A stretch of DNA of 8,833 nucleotides from Pseudomonadota bacterium (lineage in GTDB: Bacteria; Desulfobacterota; JADFVX01). Each line of letters opens with the position of its first letter. The first letter of the stretch is position 1. The position numbers and the translations under genes were made by a program. The stretch covers positions 1-8,833 of the forward strand of contig JADFVX010000056.1 in assembly GCA_015222755.1 (NCBI GenBank), written 5' to 3'. Below are positions 5,425-8,833 of this stretch, piece by piece. The notes under the pieces were generated by a model that had not been told where the DNA came from, ran no database searches, and saw nothing but the letters and a program-made list of their open reading frames with translations.

Positions 5425-6099
5425 ATGGCCAAAAAACAGAGACTGGGAGAGATACTACTTGAAAATGGACTGATCGATGAAAATCAACTCGATGCAGCCC
5501 TTAGAAGGCAAAAACAATGGGGCGGAAGACTTGGAAAAAACCTCATCGAACTTGGGTATACCAGCGAAATAAACCTCCTCAAGTTTCTTAGCAAACAGCT
5601 TGATTTCCCATGTGTGGACCTATCCAGGTACAAGCTTGCTCAGGAGATATACAACCTGATCTCAGTAGATTTAGCAAAAAAGCACAACGTTATTCCGCTT
5701 CAGCGAAAAAAGGGTAAGAGCAAGACCTTTCTATTTGTAGCCATGTCTGACCCTACCAATTTTATGGCTGTTGATGAGCTTCGCTTTGCAACAGGTCTTA
5801 CGATAAATCCCGTAATTGCTACAGGTTCACAGCTAGAAAGTGCCATAGAAAAGTATTACGTTGATAGTGGCGTACAGATAAAACCTTTAACAGAAAAAGT
5901 ACCTGTAGTAAAACAAGATGAATTTGAAATTGTTCATGAAGTACCCATACAAGAACAGGTAGATTCAATACTTGAAAAGAGTATAGAAATAAAAAACCCT
6001 GAATTACGGGCCATATTTATGATTCTTAATGAAAAAGGTCTAATAACAAAAGATGAATACTCTAATAAACTGAAACAATTAAGTACAGAAGGCAAGTAG
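5425..6099 (+). CDS. Stand-alone MshEN (GspE N-terminal) domain protein, probable c-di-GMP receptor
   Basis: The N-terminus of this 224-residue protein is an MshEN domain, the cyclic-di-GMP binding module found at the front of type II secretion and type IV pilus ATPases. Two 24-residue motifs are seen: R6-L-G...Q29 and R35-L-G...Q58, separated by exactly five residues, as in the described c-di-GMP receptors. Motif 1 fits every signature position; motif 2 differs only at Tyr45-Thr46, where two aliphatic residues are usual. The rest of the GspE-N fold follows to about residue 145, including FVAMSDPTN (103-111). There is no Walker A, Walker B or other ATPase part. A charged linker follows, then a C-terminal helical hairpin (about 190-220, ELRAIFMILNEKGLITKDEY) common at the ends of unrelated bacterial proteins. 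No signal peptide or membrane helix. AGGGAAG (5412-5418) precedes the ATG. Codon use is more AT-rich than in its neighbours. The partner and output are unknown. Confidence 0.82.
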   Translation: MAKKQRLGEILLENGLIDENQLDAALRRQKQWGGRLGKNLIELGYTSEINLLKFLSKQLDFPCVDLSRYKLAQEIYNLISVDLAKKHNVIPLQRKKGKSKTFLFVAMSDPTNFMAVDELRFATGLTINPVIATGSQLESAIEKYYVDSGVQIKPLTEKVPVVKQDEFEIVHEVPIQEQVDSILEKSIEIKNPELRAIFMILNEKGLITKDEYSNKLKQLSTEGK

Positions 6100-6115
6100 A
6101 TAAAAGAGCCTTCTG
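6086..6115 (+). repeat. Hairpin spanning the stop codon of the MshEN gene
   Basis: CAGAAGGC (6086-6093) and GCCTTCTG (6108-6115) are perfectly complementary 8-mers around a 14-base loop that contains the TAG stop (6097-6099). No T tract follows, so it is not a standard intrinsic terminator; it could stabilise the 3' end of the message or act in Rho-dependent termination. Confidence 0.45.
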
Positions 6116-6417
6116 AAGCTACTGAAAAACAACTCCTGTTTTCTATCTAAATCCCCTCCGCTTTTTTAAATTTTCCAGAAGACATTAAGGCCCGCCTGCT
6201 ACTATCAATTTTGAGGATGATTGAATGTTGGCAATTACAATTTGAAACTTTGCAGTTAAGGAAAGTTTAAAAAAAAACAGCCCTTTCAGGAAATAACAAA
6301 GTTATCATCCAGGCCTAAAGAAACTAAATATGGAACAGGGCAGTGAAAGAACTTAAAAAATTCTGTCTATGCAGGGCTAACAATAAGCATATTATTTACC
6401 GCTTAAACCTGCAGTTT
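6116..6417. other. Convergent AT-rich intergenic region
   Basis: About 300 bases separate the converging MshEN gene and hemG. No open frame with protein-like composition was seen on either strand. It holds a possible minus-strand terminator (6269-6316) and several homopolymer runs (for example T6 at about 6162-6167 and A9 at 6269-6277). I see no tRNA-like fold, repeat array or mobile-element end. Confidence 0.5.
6269..6316 (-). terminator. Possible imperfect terminator downstream of hemG
   Basis: On the minus strand GGATGATAAC, a TTT loop and GTTATTTCC can pair with one bulge, and outer AGGCCT (6316-6311) pairs with AGGGCT (6284-6279) at five of six positions. A run of nine T (6277-6269) follows two bases later. 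The stem is irregular and lies about 100 bases past the hemG stop, so this is only a candidate. Confidence 0.35.
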
Positions 6418-7767
6418 CTAATCACTAAGTAAACAATTTGCCATCTGGGTACCGTTCTTTACGCAATCAGCGACAGATATCCCCTTCAGGTAGTTTCCGA
6501 GAAGGTGAAGGCCGGGGAAAGGCTGAAGTGCTCTTTCGATATTTGCCATCCGTGCAGAGTGGCCAAGAGTGTACTGTGGAATGGAGCGGTCGTAACGAAC
6601 AATATTTGTAAATACAGGGCTGCCGTCAACACCAAGCAGTGTCTTCAGGTCGGCAAGCACCTCGGCAAGCACTTCATCATCAGACTGGTTCACAATTCCC
6701 CTGTTTCTAGCCCCACCTATAAAGCAGCTGAGTGAGACCTTCCCCTCAGGGGCACGCCCCGGAAAAAGGGTGGAACTCCATAGGGAGCCCAGCAGCTTAC
6801 AGCCTTCCTTTTTAGGGATGAGGCAGCCGAAGCCGTCCAGCGGGTGTGCAACATCGGAAGAATTAAAACCGGCGTATACAACGGCAATAGGCGCATATTC
6901 TATATTTTTAAGCTCCTTTGCCGCCTCAGGCGCAAGTTTTGATATCATCTTTGCCCCCACATGGGAAGGAGCCGACAGAACAAGCTTGTCTGCCTCCACC
7001 GTTTCACCACCTTTGAGATGTACAAGGTATTTATCCTCATGCTTTTCGATGGCAGTAACATCACTGCCGCCTCGGAAGCGATCTCCAAGGGCCTTTGTGA
7101 TAGCATCGGGGAGCGTTGACATGCCGTCTTTGAAAGAGAATATCCCCTTCCTGCGTTCGCTTTTATTACCACCCTTCAAGGCATTTTTGATAGCGCCAAG
7201 GATCAGACTGCCATGCTCTCTTTCCAGGGCGTCCATCTTCGGGAAGGTACTTTTAAGTTCAAGCTTTTCAGGGTCACCGGCATAGACACCTGAGACAAAG
7301 GGATCGAGCGCATAGTCCAGAAGTTCCCGCCCGATACGCCTGGCGACAAAATCGGCAACAGACTCCTCGCCATCACTGCGGTAGCGGCTGACAAAAGGTT
7401 CCTTTAAGAGCCTCAGCTTTCCCCCCAGGCTCCAGAGATCAGTAGTCAGCAAGGACTTTAGCCCCATGGGAAGAGGTATCGGTCTTCCATTGCGTATGAC
7501 GTAGCGTTTTTTTGATGACTCATTCCCGAAGACCCTGTCACCATCAATGCCGAGTTCCTTGCACAGGGAGTCTATCTCATCGTTGGAATTCATCGTTGAG
7601 TTGGGGCCGCACTCAAAGAGGTAGCCGTCCTTCTTGCCGGTCCTTATGACGCCCCCGCCGCAGCTCTCTTTTTCAAGGAGGACCACATCCGCCCCCGCCT
7701 TCATCAAGCGGTATGCACAGCTGAGTCCCGATATTCCGCCGCCTATCACTACAATCTTATCTGCCAT
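6418..7767 (-). CDS. hemG: Protoporphyrinogen/coproporphyrinogen oxidase, HemY-type FAD enzyme
   Basis: This is an FAD-dependent oxidase of late haem synthesis that removes six electrons from protoporphyrinogen IX (or coproporphyrinogen III). The 449 residues match the usual length. The N-terminal Rossmann motif is GGGISGL (9-15), with Glu32 at the end of the second strand placed to bind ribose. GGGVIRT (37-43) and ECGPNS (52-57) are family-typical. The C-terminal FAD motif is LLGNYLKGISVADCV (422-436). The ATG at 7767 has GGAG (7778-7775) seven bases upstream. The type is the monoamine-oxidase-like HemY/HemG form, not the short flavodoxin-like HemG of E. coli. Whether it works on the proto- or copro-porphyrinogen cannot be told from the motifs; the neighbourhood has no other haem gene. 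Two TATAGT boxes (7803-7798 and 7789-7784) lie upstream without a clear -35. Confidence 0.88.
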   Translation of the reverse strand: MADKIVVIGGGISGLSCAYRLMKAGADVVLLEKESCGGGVIRTGKKDGYLFECGPNSTMNSNDEIDSLCKELGIDGDRVFGNESSKKRYVIRNGRPIPLPMGLKSLLTTDLWSLGGKLRLLKEPFVSRYRSDGEESVADFVARRIGRELLDYALDPFVSGVYAGDPEKLELKSTFPKMDALEREHGSLILGAIKNALKGGNKSERRKGIFSFKDGMSTLPDAITKALGDRFRGGSDVTAIEKHEDKYLVHLKGGETVEADKLVLSAPSHVGAKMISKLAPEAAKELKNIEYAPIAVVYAGFNSSDVAHPLDGFGCLIPKKEGCKLLGSLWSSTLFPGRAPEGKVSLSCFIGGARNRGIVNQSDDEVLAEVLADLKTLLGVDGSPVFTNIVRYDRSIPQYTLGHSARMANIERALQPFPGLHLLGNYLKGISVADCVKNGTQMANCLLSD

Positions 7768-7820
7768 AAGTCATCTCCATAAAACTATAAAAAAAGCACT
7801 ATACTAAAATTGCCCATAAT

Positions 7821-7850
7821 AAAAAAGGCCCATCTTGCGACAGGCCTTTT
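7821..7850 (-). terminator. Intrinsic terminator of dapL with GCAA tetraloop
   Basis: On the minus strand AAAAGGCCTGTC (7850-7839), loop GCAA (7838-7835) and GATGGGCCTTTT (7834-7823) form a 12-bp stem with two G-U wobbles, ending in six T (7826-7821). A GNRA tetraloop closes it. It lies 23 bases past the dapL stop and separates dapL from hemG. On the plus strand the two wobbles become A-C mismatches, so it should act mainly on the minus strand. Confidence 0.88.
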
Positions 7851-7873
7851 GAAATAACAAACTACAATGAAGC

Positions 7874-8833
7874 TCAGAACTGGAAGGGAACATCGGAGAG
7901 ACGCACCTTGATCTCCTCTATGACGCGCTGCTCTTCGTCAAGCGTTGGAGCGGCAAAGCAGGCAGCAAAACGGACGTAGTTACCGGCATCATCCCATGGA
8001 ACTGTTGAGATCAGTTTTTCCTTTATGAGAAACTGGGAAAACTCTTCACCCGACTTAAACTCAGGTCCGCCCTGTATACCCTTAGGCGACTTGACGTAGA
8101 GGTAGAAGGTTCCGCCCGGCATAGTAGCCTTAAAACCAACGAAGTTAAGGGCCTCAACGAGCATCTTCAGGCGGCGCTCATACTTATCAGAAATAGCCTC
8201 TGTGATCTCCGGGTGCTCAAGGCAGTATATACCTGCCTTCTGTATCGGTATAAACTGGCCGGAATCAAAGTTGTCCTTCACGGAGGTAAATGCGCTGACT
8301 ACAAGAGGATTGCCGCAGACAAAGGCAAGACGCCATCCCGTCATGTTGTAGGCCTTGGAAAAGGAGTGTATCTCGACGGCAACATCCTTCGCACCGGGTA
8401 TAGAAAGTATGGAAAGGGGTTCACGTCCTTCAAATACAAGCGCACCATAGGCAGCGTCCTGTACGATAATAACTTCGTTTTTCTTCGCCCATGCGATGGC
8501 CTCTTCGTAGAACTCCTTGGTCGCCTGCGCCCCTGTCGGGTTATTGGGATAGTTGAGGTAGAGGACCTTGGATTTTTTAGCTACATCAGTAGGAATTCCC
8601 TTCAGGTCGGGCAGAAACCCATTTTCCTCAAGAAGCTCCAGTTGATGTACATCACCACCGTACCATACAGTGTGGGTTGCCGTCACAGGATAACCGGGGA
8701 CGGTCATGAGCATCGTGTCGCCGGGATTCATAAAGCAGGAGGCGATCATTGCCAGTGCCGGTTTGGAGCCTATAGAGTGGACCACCTCGGTCTGCGGATC
8801 AAGTCCTTTGACAGCAAAGACCTTATCCATATA
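7874..8833 (-). CDS. dapL: LL-diaminopimelate aminotransferase (partial, N-terminus outside window)
   Basis: A fold-type I, PLP-dependent aminotransferase, most likely the DapL enzyme that converts tetrahydrodipicolinate and glutamate to LL-diaminopimelate in one step of lysine and peptidoglycan synthesis. About 319 C-terminal residues are present; family members are near 390-410, so roughly 80-90 are missing beyond the right edge, and the ATG at 8830 is internal (the frame stays open with TAT before it). Counting from that Met: IGSKPAL (20-26), NYPNNPTG (93-100) with Asn97, Asp125 and Tyr128 for PLP contacts, the Schiff-base Lys159 in HSFSKAYNMTGWR (155-167), and Arg287 in YVRFAA for the substrate carboxylate. 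The NMTGWR and GSKPAL blocks favour DapL-like over classical aspartate aminotransferases, but another amino-acid substrate (for example alanine or aspartate) is not excluded. Stop TGA at 7876-7874. Confidence 0.8.
   Translation of the reverse strand, partial: YMDKVFAVKGLDPQTEVVHSIGSKPALAMIASCFMNPGDTMLMTVPGYPVTATHTVWYGGDVHQLELLEENGFLPDLKGIPTDVAKKSKVLYLNYPNNPTGAQATKEFYEEAIAWAKKNEVIIVQDAAYGALVFEGREPLSILSIPGAKDVAVEIHSFSKAYNMTGWRLAFVCGNPLVVSAFTSVKDNFDSGQFIPIQKAGIYCLEHPEITEAISDKYERRLKMLVEALNFVGFKATMPGGTFYLYVKSPKGIQGGPEFKSGEEFSQFLIKEKLISTVPWDDAGNYVRFAACFAAPTLDEEQRVIEEIKVRLSDVPFQF

Noticed and set aside
6770..7285. Plus-strand open frame of 171 codons opposite hemG
   Set aside because: It is antisense to hemG with serine/proline-rich shadow composition and no start signals.
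1..8833. Insertion sequences, CRISPR arrays, tRNA or phage signatures
   Set aside because: No transposase-like frame, regularly spaced repeat, cloverleaf-like sequence or flanking duplication was found on reading through both strands.

Overview
The window looks like an ordinary chromosomal segment of an anaerobic or facultative Gram-negative bacterium. The gene set (a group 3b NiFe hydrogenase, a DapL-type aminotransferase, a HemG/HemY-type oxidase and a stand-alone MshEN protein) would fit Desulfobacterota, Nitrospirota or Nitrospinota-like lineages. That placement is inference from gene content only. No mobile element, CRISPR array, tRNA or rRNA was seen.

Layout, left to right. (1) At 3-119 (+) an open frame enters from the left edge and reads like the C-terminus of a small membrane protein with a Cys-x-x-Cys. 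A strong intrinsic terminator (133-162) follows it. (2) hslO, the redox-activated chaperone Hsp33, lies on the minus strand at 220-1104. (3) A divergent intergenic region (1105-1219) holds a good sigma70-type promoter for the plus strand and a dyad over its predicted start point. (4) A tightly packed four-gene operon (1220-5213, +) encodes all four subunits of a cytoplasmic bidirectional NAD(P)-linked [NiFe] hydrogenase (sulfhydrogenase type) in the order beta, gamma, delta, alpha. (5) An AT-richer stretch (about 5214-6417) carries a monocistronic gene for a free-standing MshEN protein, with its own consensus promoter and an almost perfect cyclic-di-GMP binding signature. (6) On the minus strand come hemG/hemY (protoporphyrinogen or coproporphyrinogen oxidase) and, beyond an intrinsic terminator, the C-terminal four fifths of an LL-diaminopimelate aminotransferase that runs off the right edge.

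How the genes work together. The hydrogenase operon is one functional unit. The alpha/delta pair splits or forms H2, electrons pass through three Fe-S clusters of delta and the Fe-S clusters of beta, and the gamma FAD/[2Fe-2S] subunit exchanges them with NAD(P)(H). Translational overlaps (ATGA, TGATG) fit stoichiometric assembly. No maturation genes (hypA-F, endopeptidase) are in the window, so they must lie elsewhere. The flanking genes (Hsp33, porphyrin oxidase, DapL) are housekeeping and not obviously part of the hydrogenase system. The best candidates for something less described are the stand-alone cyclic-di-GMP receptor-like protein at 5425-6099 and the dyad elements over the two consensus promoters. 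I did not find clear evidence of a wholly new system.
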